A DNA stretch of 62,456 nucleotides. It comes from Deltaproteobacteria bacterium (lineage in GTDB: Bacteria; Myxococcota_A; Polyangia; Polyangiales; Ga0077539). Numbering within the stretch: position 1 is the first letter of the stretch; the number at the start of each line of letters is the position of its first letter. Position numbers and translations under genes: made by a program. The DNA lies in contig JACRDB010000094.1 of the NCBI GenBank assembly GCA_016218725.1, forward strand, positions 1-62,456, in the 5' to 3' direction. The notes under the pieces are model-generated. The model was not told where the DNA came from, did not search any database, and saw nothing but the letters and a program-made list of their open reading frames with translations. Shown here piece by piece: positions 44,901 to 53,402 of this stretch.

Positions 44901-45821
44901 CTACCACCCTCCGAGGGAGCGCCAGGGCCCTTCGAAGCCGATCCCTGGCAGGCGCTGCCAGAGGCCCCGCTGGAAGGCCTCCAGGTGCACGAGCGCCTGG
45001 TGCGCGGCGAAGAGCCCCTCGGCCAGCGCGCCCGGCGCCGTGACCCACCCGGGAGCCCCCCCCGCCAGGGTGTATGCGTCGAGCCCCGCGTCCCAGCGCT
45101 TGCGATCGAACACCACGGCGTCCTCGTCGCGGCTCACGGCGTAGAGCGCCGTGGCGAGCTCCGCGCTCGGGGCCCCGAGGCCCGTGTCGTCCAGGTCCAC
45201 CACGCCGGTGACGCGCTCGCCCAGGAAGAGCAGGTTGCCGAAGTGGTAGTCCCCGTGGAGCCCCTGGGCCTCCACCGTGGGGAGCGCGCCCTCGGCCTCG
45301 TCAAGCAGCTCCGTGATGCGCGCCAGGGCCCTCTCCTGCGCCGCCAGGGCCACGCATGTCACGAGGCCCCGCGCGCGCACCCTCGCGAGCCGCTCCTGGA
45401 GGAAGTGCGTGGCGCCGACCTCACCCCGCGCGCCCGCCCATGGTGAGGTCGCCAGCGCCCGATGCACCAGCGCCAGCGTGGTCAGCGCCGCGCGCACCCG
45501 CCGGGTGTTGGTGCTCCGCGCGGCGGGGGCGCCCGGGAGGCGCCGGAAGAGGTGCCACGCGGTGCTGTCCGGGGCTTCCCCTTCGAGCACATACGCCGCG
45601 CCGTCCAGGGAGGTTACGACCTCCGGCGCGGGCACCCCGGCGCCGCGCAGGGCGGCCAGCGCGTGGAGCTCGGCCTGGAGCCTCCCGGGGGCCTTGGCCG
45701 CGAAGCTCCGGCGGAGGACATACGCCGCGCCCCCGCTGGAGACGAACCAGCTCCGGTTCGTGTGCCCCCTCGCGCAGGGCGACAACCGAGCGCCCCGGAG
45801 CCCGTAGGCGCGCGCCAGCAC
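44901..45821 (-). CDS. APH/choline-kinase-fold phosphotransferase
   Basis: 306-aa small-molecule kinase. Motifs: GHTNRSWFV (nucleotide loop), YVLRRSFA with the ATP Lys equivalent region, catalytic loop LHGDYHFGNLLF (HGDxxxxN) and DLDDTGLGAP (metal-binding D). GTG at 45821 is chosen because it gives the normal spacing to the N-terminal strands and avoids the overlap that ATG at 45878 would create with the divergent methyltransferase start. Substrate unknown; aminoglycoside resistance should not be assumed. Could belong to the neighbouring biosynthetic cluster. Confidence 0.8.
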   Translation of the reverse strand: MLARAYGLRGARLSPCARGHTNRSWFVSSGGAAYVLRRSFAAKAPGRLQAELHALAALRGAGVPAPEVVTSLDGAAYVLEGEAPDSTAWHLFRRLPGAPAARSTNTRRVRAALTTLALVHRALATSPWAGARGEVGATHFLQERLARVRARGLVTCVALAAQERALARITELLDEAEGALPTVEAQGLHGDYHFGNLLFLGERVTGVVDLDDTGLGAPSAELATALYAVSRDEDAVVFDRKRWDAGLDAYTLAGGAPGWVTAPGALAEGLFAAHQALVHLEAFQRGLWQRLPGIGFEGPWRSLGGW

Positions 45822-45876
45822 CGCCCTGGGGCTCCCGCGAGCGACACCCGACGCCGCGCGGTGTACCGTGCCCACC

Positions 45877-46560
45877 ATGCGACCGTACCAGAAGATGCGC
45901 GCGCTGAGCCTCCAGTGGCTCCAGGCCTCGGCGCCGCTCAAGCACCTGTACCAGCACCGCTGGCTCGGGGAGCGCTTCTACCACCTCCCCGGGGACATGA
46001 TCGCCCTCCAGGAGGTGCTCTGGGCCGCCCGGCCCCGGCTGGTCATTCACACCGGCATCGCCGCGGGCGGCGGGCCGCTGTTCCTGGCCTCCGTGCTGAG
46101 CCTCCTCGGGGGCGACGGGCGCGTCGTGGCCGTGGACCCGAAGCCCCGCGAGGAGGGCCTGGACGCTCTCCGCAAGCACCCCCTCGCGGCCATGGTCGAC
46201 GTGCTGGTCGCCAACCCCGCGGAGGAGAGCACCCGCGACCTCCTCGCGCAGCGCGCCAGGGACCACGGGCCCGTGGTGGTCGTGCTGGACCTCATTCATA
46301 CCCATGCGCACGTCCTGCGCGAGCTGGAGCTCCTCGGGGAGCTTGTCACCGTCGGGAGCTACGTGGTCGTGCTGGACACGGTGATGGAGGACCTGCCCGA
46401 GGATTTCTTCGCGGGGAGGCCCTACGGCAAGGGCAACAACCCCGGCACCGCCGTGAGGGATTTCCTCGCCCGGGACGCGCGCTTCGAGCAGGACCCGCAG
46501 TTCGAGGACCGGGTGCTGCTCACCCTGGCGCCGGGAGGGTTCCTCCGGCGAGCGCGGTGA
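45877..46560 (+). CDS. CmcI-family (cephalosporin hydroxylase-like) methyltransferase
   Basis: 227-aa protein with the CmcI/rhamnosyl-O-methyltransferase layout: YQHRWLGERFYHLPGDMIALQEVL, the SAM-binding strand RLVIHTGIAAGGGPLFLASVL, VVVVLDLIHTHAHVLRELELL, and GKGNNPGTAVRDFL near the end. In most members the strand reads IIETG; here the acidic residue is His, which may affect SAM binding. ATG at 45877 or GTG at 45868 could start it. Its 3' end overlaps the convergent glycosyltransferase gene by 41 nt. Probably methylates a sugar or small molecule. Confidence 0.82.
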   Translation: MRPYQKMRALSLQWLQASAPLKHLYQHRWLGERFYHLPGDMIALQEVLWAARPRLVIHTGIAAGGGPLFLASVLSLLGGDGRVVAVDPKPREEGLDALRKHPLAAMVDVLVANPAEESTRDLLAQRARDHGPVVVVLDLIHTHAHVLRELELLGELVTVGSYVVVLDTVMEDLPEDFFAGRPYGKGNNPGTAVRDFLARDARFEQDPQFEDRVLLTLAPGGFLRRAR

Positions 46561-47725
46561 GGAGCCTGGCGCACTCCGCCGCGCCGTCGACGCGGTAGCT
46601 CTCCCGGACGCGCGCCGCGCGAGCCCTCACCCCAGGGTCCCAGAGGAGCGTGGAGAGCGCGCCCCAGACGGCCTCCGGGGTGGCGAGGCCAGGGTCCAGG
46701 GTGACCCCCACGCCCGCGCGCTCCACGAAGAAGGCGTTGTGGTGCTGGTCGTTGCACAGCGGCGAGACCAGCATCGGCACGCCGAAGGACAGCGCCTCCA
46801 TCACCGCGTTGGCGCCGCCGTGGGTGACCAGCGCGCTCGCCCGGGCCAGCACCTGGAGCTGCGGCGTGTAGCGCACCGCCACGGCGTTCGGCGGGAGGGG
46901 CCCCAGGGCGTCGGTCCCCAGGAGCTCGCTCACCGAGAGCGCGAGGTCCACCGGGCGGCCTCGCACGGCCTCCAGCACCAACCGGAAGAGCCCCGGCTGG
47001 TGGTACACCTGGCTCCCGAAGGACACGTACACCAACGGCCTCTCGGGGCGCAGGGACTCCCAGGGGAAGGGGGCCTCGTCCCCGCGCGGGCCCCGCGGCA
47101 GCGAGGGCCCCACCTGGCGCACCCCGGGCACCTCCCGGCCCACGAAGGTCGGCGTGGTGAAGGCCACCGTGAGCCACGGCGAGAGCGCGTCGCAGCCCCG
47201 GAAGGCGCCGCGCGCGCCGTGCCGCGCGAAGAGCGCGTCGCGCGCCGGGGCGAGCGCCCGCACCGTGGCCAGGAGCTCGGAGTCCAGCCCCTCGGGGAGC
47301 ACGGGGTTCAGGGAGTTCGACAGCGCCGCCCAGGGGACGCCCTCGCGCTCGGCCGCCAGCACCGCGGCGTAGCGCAGCGGATCCAGCGCCACCACCGACG
47401 GGCGGAACGCGCGCAGCACCGCCCTCAGGGGCTCCACCTCGGCCTCCGGGGCGTCCACCAGGAGCCCTCGGATCCAGGTCCGGAGCCACACCGGGTCCCG
47501 CACCCTCTCGGCGAAGAGGGCCCCGCGGTTCCCTTCCGGCGCCGGGCCCCGGTCGCGCCCTCCAAGAAAGGTCCCGAGGCCCGCCCGCGAGAGCTGCTCC
47601 GTGAGGTCATGGCGGGCCTCGAAGGCCACCTCGCAGCCGGCGTCCCGGAGCGCCTGCGCCGGGCCGATCATCGGGTTCACGTGCCCGCGCTCGGGGACCA
47701 CACAGAAGAGCACCCGCGGGGTCAA
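46520..47725 (-). CDS. MGT-type UDP-glycosyltransferase (GT1)
   Basis: 401-aa GT-B enzyme like macrolide and other natural-product glycosyltransferases: N-terminal acceptor domain beginning LFCVVPERGHVNPMIGPAQAL, hinge, then the donor domain with VYVSFGSQVYHQ, RYTPQLQVLARASALVTHGGANAVMEALSFGVPMLV (donor signature, in part) and DQHHNAFFVE. TTG start overlaps the AsnB stop (TTGA); GTG four codons later is an alternative. Last gene of the four-gene overlapping unit; it probably glycosylates the product of the upstream amidating enzymes. Confidence 0.88.
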   Translation of the reverse strand: MTPRVLFCVVPERGHVNPMIGPAQALRDAGCEVAFEARHDLTEQLSRAGLGTFLGGRDRGPAPEGNRGALFAERVRDPVWLRTWIRGLLVDAPEAEVEPLRAVLRAFRPSVVALDPLRYAAVLAAEREGVPWAALSNSLNPVLPEGLDSELLATVRALAPARDALFARHGARGAFRGCDALSPWLTVAFTTPTFVGREVPGVRQVGPSLPRGPRGDEAPFPWESLRPERPLVYVSFGSQVYHQPGLFRLVLEAVRGRPVDLALSVSELLGTDALGPLPPNAVAVRYTPQLQVLARASALVTHGGANAVMEALSFGVPMLVSPLCNDQHHNAFFVERAGVGVTLDPGLATPEAVWGALSTLLWDPGVRARAARVRESYRVDGAAECARLLTALAGGTLPAPG

Positions 47726-49494
47726 AGCCGCACCCCATGGATGCGCGCCCAGCGCGCGAGGCACAGCACCCGGAAAAGGAGCGCGCGCTCCCGCTCGTCG
47801 GGGCGGTGCTCCGGGGCCGAGAGCGTTCGCAGGGCGTCCAGGTCCAGCACCGCCCCGAGGAGGTCGCCCTCGTCGGCGATGGCGCGCGCGGCGAGGCGCT
47901 GGTACGCGCTGCCCGCGCCCTGGTCCTTGGGCAGCGCGGACTTCTTCCGCAGGCGCAGGTCCTCCGGGAGCACTGCCCTGGCGGCCTCGCGCAGGAGGGA
48001 CTTTTCCGTTGCCCCGGCGAGGGCCTCGGACGGCGGGACCGCGCTCGCCACGGCGAGGAGCCCTCGGTCCGCGAAGGGCACCCGGGCCTCCAGGCCGTGG
48101 GCCATGGTGTGGGCGTCGCCGTTGTGCAGGAGCCTCGGGAGCCAGCGCTCCAGCACCAGGAAGCTCGTCGCCAGGAGCCTTGCCTCGGGGCCCTCCCAGC
48201 GGTGCCCGGAGTCTTGTGCAAGTATGCGATATTTCTCGGAAAAATGCTCGATGGGCCGGGCCATCACGGAGGCCTTGACGGGCGCTCCCCCGAGGCGCCG
48301 GAGGATGGCCTCGGGCCCGGCGGTGGCCTCCGGGTCCAGGAGGAAATGGTAGCCGTAGTGGGTCTCGTCCGCGGCGTCGCCGACGAGCACGGCCTTGACG
48401 CGGCGGCTGGCGGCGCGGGCCAGGTGGTGCTGGGCGAGCTCCTGCTCCCAGACAGGGAGCGCGTCGTTGTGGCGGCAGAGGTCGTCCAGGTCTCCGTCCA
48501 GGCGGGCGCGCTCCACGGGGACCAGGTGGTGCTCGAGGCCCAGGCGCTCGGCGCAGGCGAGGGCGAAGGGGGTGTCGTCGGAGCCTACGATGTGTGAGCG
48601 GGTGTAGTCGTAGCGGTCCTGGTCTTCGAAGCGCACGGTGAAGGCGCGGGGGCGGGCGCCCTGGCGGCAGGCGAGGTGCGCCAGGAGGCTGCTGTCGAGC
48701 CCGCCGGAGAGGAAGAGCCCCACCGGGTGGTCCGCCTGGAGCGTGCGCGCCACGGCGCGGTCGAGGGCCTCCCGGACCCGGGAGGCGAGCGCTCGCCGGT
48801 CGTGCGCGTAGGGCCCGGTGAGAGCGTGACGGCCCCAGCGCCATACGCGGACGCCCTCGCGGGTGACCCGGAGGCAGTGCCCCGGGGGGAGGAGCTGCAT
48901 GCCTTCAAAGAGGGGCCTCTCGACGCCGCTGAAGCAGGGCGCTACGAGCGCCTCCAGGAGCGCTTCACGGTGGGCCCTTGGGGGTCCCGGGAGGAGCGCC
49001 AGGAGGCCCTTGGCCTCGGACGCGAAGACCATCCCCCGGGGCTCCGTCGCGTACACGAAGGGCTTGACCCCGAGGAGGTCCCGGGCGGCGAAGCCCTCCT
49101 CGGTGACGGCGTCCCAGACGAAGAAGCTGAACATCCCTTCGAGGCGCGGCACGCAGCGCTCGCCCCAGGCGGCGAAGGCGGCGAGCACCACCTCCGCGTC
49201 GGAGCGGCTGCGAAAGTCCCACCCTGGCGAGAGCTCCGCCCGGAGCTCCGGGAGGTTGTACACCTCGCCGTTGAACACCAGGGTGAAGCGCCCGTCGGGG
49301 CTCGCGCGGGGCTGGGCTCCGCCCTCGGCGTCGACGAGCGCGAGGCGCGTGTGGGCGAGGGAGGCGTGAGGGAGGCTCACCAGGCCCTCGCCGTCCGGTC
49401 CGCGGTGCCTCAGGCGGTCTCGGAGGCGCCGGGCCCGCTCGGCCCTCGATGCCTCCGGGAGGTCGTACCCCACGACGCCTGCCAGGCCGCACAT
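47722..49494 (-). CDS. Glutamine-dependent asparagine synthetase-like amidotransferase
   Basis: 590-aa AsnB-type protein. The Ntn glutaminase domain starts MCGLAGVVG with nucleophile Cys2, followed by RHRGPDGEG, FNGEVYN and RSRSDAEVVLAAF. The synthetase domain has the PP-loop FLSGGLDSS (262-270) and LVGDAADETHYGYHF where housekeeping AsnB usually reads SGEGADE, so it is more like the AsnB relatives that amidate sugars, peptides or other acids in secondary pathways. ATG overlaps the preceding gene's stop (ATGA). Confidence 0.88.
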   Translation of the reverse strand: MCGLAGVVGYDLPEASRAERARRLRDRLRHRGPDGEGLVSLPHASLAHTRLALVDAEGGAQPRASPDGRFTLVFNGEVYNLPELRAELSPGWDFRSRSDAEVVLAAFAAWGERCVPRLEGMFSFFVWDAVTEEGFAARDLLGVKPFVYATEPRGMVFASEAKGLLALLPGPPRAHREALLEALVAPCFSGVERPLFEGMQLLPPGHCLRVTREGVRVWRWGRHALTGPYAHDRRALASRVREALDRAVARTLQADHPVGLFLSGGLDSSLLAHLACRQGARPRAFTVRFEDQDRYDYTRSHIVGSDDTPFALACAERLGLEHHLVPVERARLDGDLDDLCRHNDALPVWEQELAQHHLARAASRRVKAVLVGDAADETHYGYHFLLDPEATAGPEAILRRLGGAPVKASVMARPIEHFSEKYRILAQDSGHRWEGPEARLLATSFLVLERWLPRLLHNGDAHTMAHGLEARVPFADRGLLAVASAVPPSEALAGATEKSLLREAARAVLPEDLRLRKKSALPKDQGAGSAYQRLAARAIADEGDLLGAVLDLDALRTLSAPEHRPDERERALLFRVLCLARWARIHGVRL

Positions 49495-50525
49495 CACCAG
49501 GCTCCCGCGCGGTATACGAGCGCGGCGAGGGTGCCCTGCCGCGTGGCCTCGGCGGCGTCCCGGGGCACGTCGAGCGCGCGGCCGAGGGCGCCTTCGAGGG
49601 CCTCGCGGGCGCCCTCGGGGACTACCGTACGGACGTCCATCGCGGGGGCGAGGCGCCCCACCGTGGGGCCGTGCACCAGGGGGGCCGGGATGGCGTAGCG
49701 CGCGGCCACGGCGCGCAGGCAGCGCTTCTCCCGGTCCGGCGGGAGCGCCAGGAGGTGCTCCACCACCCGCGCGTCGAGGAAGGGTGAGCGGAGGCGCAGG
49801 CCCGCGGCGTCGAAGAGGTCCTGGGTGAGCGGGAGGTAGTCCGCGGAGCGGTCGCGCCGGAGGACGTGGTCGGCGCCGTCGCCCGAGAGCGCCAGGTCCA
49901 CGCCGTCGCGCCGCAGGGCCCTGGCCAGGAGCAGCTTCGCCACGGGGTGGAGGTTGTACAACGGCGCCTCCATCGCCTCCAGGGCGTCGGGCAGCGCGCC
50001 CAGGAAGGCGTCCTCGTCCGCAGGGACCACGACCAGCTCGGCGTCCAGGGCGCGGGCGGTGCGCCGGGCCTCGTCGAGCTCGCCGTAGCCCTCCATGGTG
50101 GGCGCGAGGACATACGCCGGGACGCGCGCGCCCGCCGCGCGCACCAGGGCCAGCACCAGCGCCGAGTCCAGGCCCCCGGAGAGCGCCACCGCGGGGCTCC
50201 GGGCCTCGGCGAGGGCGCCCTCGACGGCACCCGCGAGGAGCGCGGGGAGGTCCCCCGAGCGCGAGACCTCCGCGGCGGGGGAGACCCTCGGGGGCGCTCC
50301 GGGGGTGAGCGCGTGGCCCGGGGGCACCTCTGCCACGGAGGCCAGGAGCGTGCGATCGGTGGGGACCCGCCCGCCGAGGTGGGCCTCCAGGAAGCTCCGG
50401 TCCAGGGTCCGCGAGAGCGCGGGCCGCGCCGTCAGGAGCGCGCGCACGGAGCGCGCCCAGGCGCCGTCCGAGCGGTCGTAGCAGAGCCTCCGGAGGCCGA
50501 AGGGGTCTCGCGTGACCGTGTTCAC
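49494..50525 (-). CDS. AsnB-like ligase with truncated glutaminase domain
   Basis: 343-aa protein keeping only the end of the Ntn domain (RDPFGLRRLCYD at residue 7 corresponds to the late glutaminase segment of AsnB) and the complete synthetase domain: PP-loop ALSGGLDSA (about 114-122), SGDGADHVLRRDRSADYL. There is no nucleophilic N-terminal Cys, so it cannot hydrolyse glutamine itself; it may take ammonia from the partner AsnB, or use an internal amine as in beta-lactam synthetase and lasso cyclases. GTG start and 4-nt overlaps on both sides make it part of the unit by design. Confidence 0.8.
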   Translation of the reverse strand: MNTVTRDPFGLRRLCYDRSDGAWARSVRALLTARPALSRTLDRSFLEAHLGGRVPTDRTLLASVAEVPPGHALTPGAPPRVSPAAEVSRSGDLPALLAGAVEGALAEARSPAVALSGGLDSALVLALVRAAGARVPAYVLAPTMEGYGELDEARRTARALDAELVVVPADEDAFLGALPDALEAMEAPLYNLHPVAKLLLARALRRDGVDLALSGDGADHVLRRDRSADYLPLTQDLFDAAGLRLRSPFLDARVVEHLLALPPDREKRCLRAVAARYAIPAPLVHGPTVGRLAPAMDVRTVVPEGAREALEGALGRALDVPRDAAEATRQGTLAALVYRAGAW

Positions 50526-51370
50526 CCGCGGCCTCCGCGGAGCGCGAGGAGCTCAGCGCGCGAGAGGAGCCGGTGCGGCGCCAGGGGGGCGTCGCCGCCG
50601 AGGCACAGGGCGCATGCGGCCAGGGGCTCCGGGCGCGACAGGTACGCAAGCACCCGCGGGAGGGCGCTGTCCGTGGGCTCCAGCGGGACCCCATCGCCGC
50701 GGGGGTCGAAGGCGGCGCCGTGGTAGCTGCCGAAGTGCACCGGGCGGGTGCAGGCGTAGAAATACCCGTCGCGCACGAGGTGGCAGCGCTCGCGGAGCCA
50801 GCAGCGGTCCCACACCCGGCGGTTCTCCTCGGGGTCTTCGCAGCGCGCCGCGCGGTCCATGGTGACGAAGTGGTCCTGGCGCTTCCAGTTCAGGCGAACC
50901 CCGTGCGCGCGGGCACGGGCGGTGATGTGTGCGATGGCGTCCTCGGGCAGGGCGGGGCGGGGATAGAGGGATACGGTGAGGGCGTCCAGGGCGTCGAAGA
51001 GTGCGTCTGGGGCGCGCTCCAAGAGGAAGCCATGGGTGGTGAGGGACACCTCCGGGGCGACCCCCGAGCGGCGCGCGACGCGGGCGAGGGCGACCACCTC
51101 GGGGTGCAGGAGGGGCTCGCCGCCGACGAGCTTGAACACCCTCGGGGCGACGGTCTTTTTGGCGAGGTCGAGGTCCCGGGCCAGGTCCTCCGGGCGGGTG
51201 AAGCGCGGGGGCAGGGCGGGGGAGAGGGAGCAGCACCCGGCGCAGGAGAGGTTGCAGTGGTCCACCACGTGGGCCTCCAGGGAGCGGGTCTGCACGCGGC
51301 CGTTAAGCACGGGCCAGGCGCGCTCCAGGGGCGGGGGGACGGTGTGGGGGACGCCGCCGTCCGGGGCCAT
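50522..51370 (-). CDS. Radical SAM enzyme of the AsnB-glycosyltransferase cluster
   Basis: 282-aa radical SAM protein. Cluster site CNLSCAGC (C39, C43, C46), then KLVGGEPLLHPEV, VSLTTHGFLLE. The C-terminal part has a short cysteine set (CWLRERCHL, YACTRP, CALCLGG) resembling a twitch/SPASM-type auxiliary-cluster region. Family members of this kind modify peptides or sugars. ATG at 51370; the stop overlaps the AsnB-like gene start (GTGA). First gene of the unit. No precursor peptide was found directly upstream. Confidence 0.85.
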   Translation of the reverse strand: MAPDGGVPHTVPPPLERAWPVLNGRVQTRSLEAHVVDHCNLSCAGCCSLSPALPPRFTRPEDLARDLDLAKKTVAPRVFKLVGGEPLLHPEVVALARVARRSGVAPEVSLTTHGFLLERAPDALFDALDALTVSLYPRPALPEDAIAHITARARAHGVRLNWKRQDHFVTMDRAARCEDPEENRRVWDRCWLRERCHLVRDGYFYACTRPVHFGSYHGAAFDPRGDGVPLEPTDSALPRVLAYLSRPEPLAACALCLGGDAPLAPHRLLSRAELLALRGGRG

Positions 51371-51408
51371 GGGGGGAGTGTAGGCCCGAAGGACCCCCGG
51401 CGCGCAAC

Positions 51409-51455
51409 GCTCCGGTGGCGCGATGTCACAGGCCCGCCCGGTCCGGCGATCTCCC
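51409..51455. repeat. 47-bp direct repeat, left copy
   Basis: Matches 54052-54098 at 44 of 47 positions in the same orientation (core gcgcgatgtcacag, then cccgcccggtccggcgatct). It lies 38 nt upstream of the radical SAM gene. The two copies bound the block with the papain-fold, 395-aa and Uma2 genes. The rest of the gap (51456-51591) contains TTGACA at 51533 with only a weak -10 match. Confidence 0.65.
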
Positions 51456-51591
51456 GCTAACGGCCTGGCCATCGAATTCAGGCGCGCGGCCGGAGCTGGT
51501 CCTCGGGAGTCGGGGCGGTCAGCGGACGCCAGTTGACAAGACCCGCGATCGGCGGCGTACTGGCGGTGTGTATCTTGGCGGAGACACTCCA

Positions 51592-51657
51592 ATGGAGGAC
51601 ATGGTTGCTTTGCCCATCCCCCAATTCGGTGCCGGGTCTGGAGGCACCGGAGCGTGA
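51592..51657 (+). CDS. Possible 21-aa leader peptide
   Basis: Short frame MEDMVALPIPQFGAGSGGTGA whose TGA overlaps the GTG of the papain-fold gene (GTGA), with a weak ggag upstream. The overlap suggests it could couple translation or act as a leader; it may also be a chance frame, or the tail of a slightly longer GTG-started one. Confidence 0.3.
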   Translation: MEDMVALPIPQFGAGSGGTGA

Positions 51658-52025
51658 CCATTGGCTGGTCGCCGGAAGCGCGTAGGGCGGTCGCCGCCGC
51701 GCTGGCGAAGCACCCCGTGAGGAGCGGTCGCTGCGCGGACGCGGCGCGGGAGGTGCTCCCCTTCGCCCTCCAACACGATCCTGTCGCTCAGCCTAATCTC
51801 GTGCGTCCCGGGCCCAAGGCGCCGCGCGCTTCGTACGTGCTCCCTCGCGGTGTTCTGCCGACGCCGCGGTGGACGCACCATGTGACGGTCGGGGTGGAGG
51901 CCCACTGCGTGGACTCGCTCACCGGCCCGGACGGCACCGCCCGAGAGGGATATCTGACCGAGCACTTCCAGTATGCTGAGTACCTCGAAATGGCCGACGT
52001 AGACCTCGCGCGGGAGGATCTGTGA
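51654..52025 (+). CDS. Papain-fold (Tox-PL-2-like) protein
   Basis: 123-aa protein with the Cys-His-Asp order of small papain-like toxin domains: C27 in VRSGRCADAAREVL, H75/H76 in RWTHHVTVGV and D87 in CVDSLTGPDG, followed by an aromatic tail (EHFQYAEYLEM). Such folds occur as toxin tips (peptidase or deamidase) and in stand-alone accessory proteins. GTG start with ggagg upstream. Its stop overlaps the next gene (GTGA), so the 395-aa protein is its likely partner. No secretion signal. Confidence 0.58.
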   Translation: MTIGWSPEARRAVAAALAKHPVRSGRCADAAREVLPFALQHDPVAQPNLVRPGPKAPRASYVLPRGVLPTPRWTHHVTVGVEAHCVDSLTGPDGTAREGYLTEHFQYAEYLEMADVDLAREDL

Positions 52026-53209
52026 CTGCTCTCCGACGGCAGCTCGAGCGGTGGATCGACGAGACCCTCGACGGCATCACGCGCGCGCCGATGATGTACG
52101 GCGGACCCGAGGCCATCGAGCTCCAGGCGTTGCTACTGCTACAGCTACGGGCGTTCGTGGCCCATCCGAACGCAGTGGTCCCGGAGGCGCGCGGCGTGTT
52201 CGATGCGTGGGCGGGCGAGGTGCGGCGCAGGCACCCAGGGCACGGGCCCGTGCTCCTGCACGCGGTGTTGGCGGCGGGCGGCCACGACGAGGCCGAGCAG
52301 GCCGCCGAGTTGGCGCGGCAGCTCGCCGTGTTCCGCGAGGCGATGGTGCGGGACCTCCAACCCGAGAACCCGTTCTCCGTGCACGACCTGGCGCTCGCGG
52401 TCCGGATGCGGAAGGGTCGGCCGCTACTGCCGACTGCGCGGATCGGGGCGCTCTATGGGCTCGTTGGGCAGGTCCTACGGTCCGTCGCGAGGCAGGGAGC
52501 GCGCCGGGGGCGGCTGCCCCGCGAACTGGAAAGTGCGATCACCGTCAGGCCCGCCGCGGGCTTCGAGATCGTCCCTGAGAACGGGATCGGCGCGCAGGTG
52601 ATCCTTCCGATGGTGTGGCCCCGGAGCCAGCAGGTGGCGCTCCCGGGCGCGCAGACCGCCGACGACGTGGTCCGTGAGGCGTTCAAGCGCTTCGTGAGCG
52701 TGGCGACCTGGGCGTCGGAGCGGGAGCCCATCGAACGGCTCGTGCAGGCAGTCCCTGAGAGCGCGGCCAGGACGCGCATGGCGCTGGACCTGATGCGGTT
52801 GTTGCCGCCGATGCACGGTGACATCGAGGCCGTCGAAATCGGCGGCCGGGTGATCGAGCGCGACCTGCCGGTGAGCCTGCACCCCGAGGCGCGCGAGCGC
52901 CTCGTGGAGGTGATCGAGCGCGACCTGCGGCCGACGCCGTTCGACGGCACGGGCACGCTCCGCATGTTGGACCTCGACGAGGGGCGCCTGCGGCTCCGGC
53001 AGGAGGGTGGCGGCACCGGACACTCTCTGGAGGTCTGGTTGACCAGCGCGGAGGCCACCGAGGACGCCGCCGCGCTGCTCGGCAAGGAAGTGCGCGTCGA
53101 AGGCAAGAAGTTCGTACGGTTCGGAGGGAGCGCGTTCGTCGTCGCGGCGCGGGTCGAGGCCCAGGGCGACGACGACCCCACCGAGGGCGAACTGGAGGGC
53201 GCTCGCTGA
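52022..53209 (+). CDS. Unknown 395-aa protein coupled to papain-fold protein
   Basis: GTG-started protein overlapping the papain-fold gene by 4 nt. N-terminal half is helical and Leu/Ala/Arg-rich (ELQALLLLQLRAFVAHPNAVVPEARGVFDAWAGEV in part), the middle is mixed, and the last 70 residues (LRMLDLDEGRLRLRQ, LGKEVRVEGKKFVRFGG) look like a small beta-barrel of OB type. No catalytic motif recognised. It could be an immunity or partner protein, or the actual effector of the pair. It shows no signal peptide or membrane helix. Confidence 0.65.
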   Translation: MTALRRQLERWIDETLDGITRAPMMYGGPEAIELQALLLLQLRAFVAHPNAVVPEARGVFDAWAGEVRRRHPGHGPVLLHAVLAAGGHDEAEQAAELARQLAVFREAMVRDLQPENPFSVHDLALAVRMRKGRPLLPTARIGALYGLVGQVLRSVARQGARRGRLPRELESAITVRPAAGFEIVPENGIGAQVILPMVWPRSQQVALPGAQTADDVVREAFKRFVSVATWASEREPIERLVQAVPESAARTRMALDLMRLLPPMHGDIEAVEIGGRVIERDLPVSLHPEARERLVEVIERDLRPTPFDGTGTLRMLDLDEGRLRLRQEGGGTGHSLEVWLTSAEATEDAAALLGKEVRVEGKKFVRFGGSAFVVAARVEAQGDDDPTEGELEGAR

Positions 53210-53402
53210 GTTGCGGCAGGGACTGACTCTTTGGTAGGTCTGGCGGCATCCACCAGACGACCTCATCGCCACCGGGCGGCTGGTGCAGCTCCCCGAGAGG
53301 TAGACCGCCGCTAGGACCCGCCTCTGGCTTGGCTCTCCGACGGATGCCGCTCCGGTACGGCCTCCAGCGAGTGGCTCAGAGTGCAGAGGCGAGCGAGCGT
53401 AC

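Noticed and set aside
44901..45821. Aminoglycoside resistance gene
   Set aside because: Only general APH/choline-kinase motifs are visible, so the substrate cannot be assigned and resistance should not be claimed.
47726..48844. Large upstream extension of the glycosyltransferase frame
   Set aside because: It overlaps the real AsnB coding sequence out of frame and lacks domain similarity; the TTGA overlap at 47722-47725 gives a normal GT-B start.
53210..53402. Possible small gene or RNA between the 395-aa protein and Uma2
   Set aside because: No frame with a plausible start and no stable structure or promoter recognised by eye.
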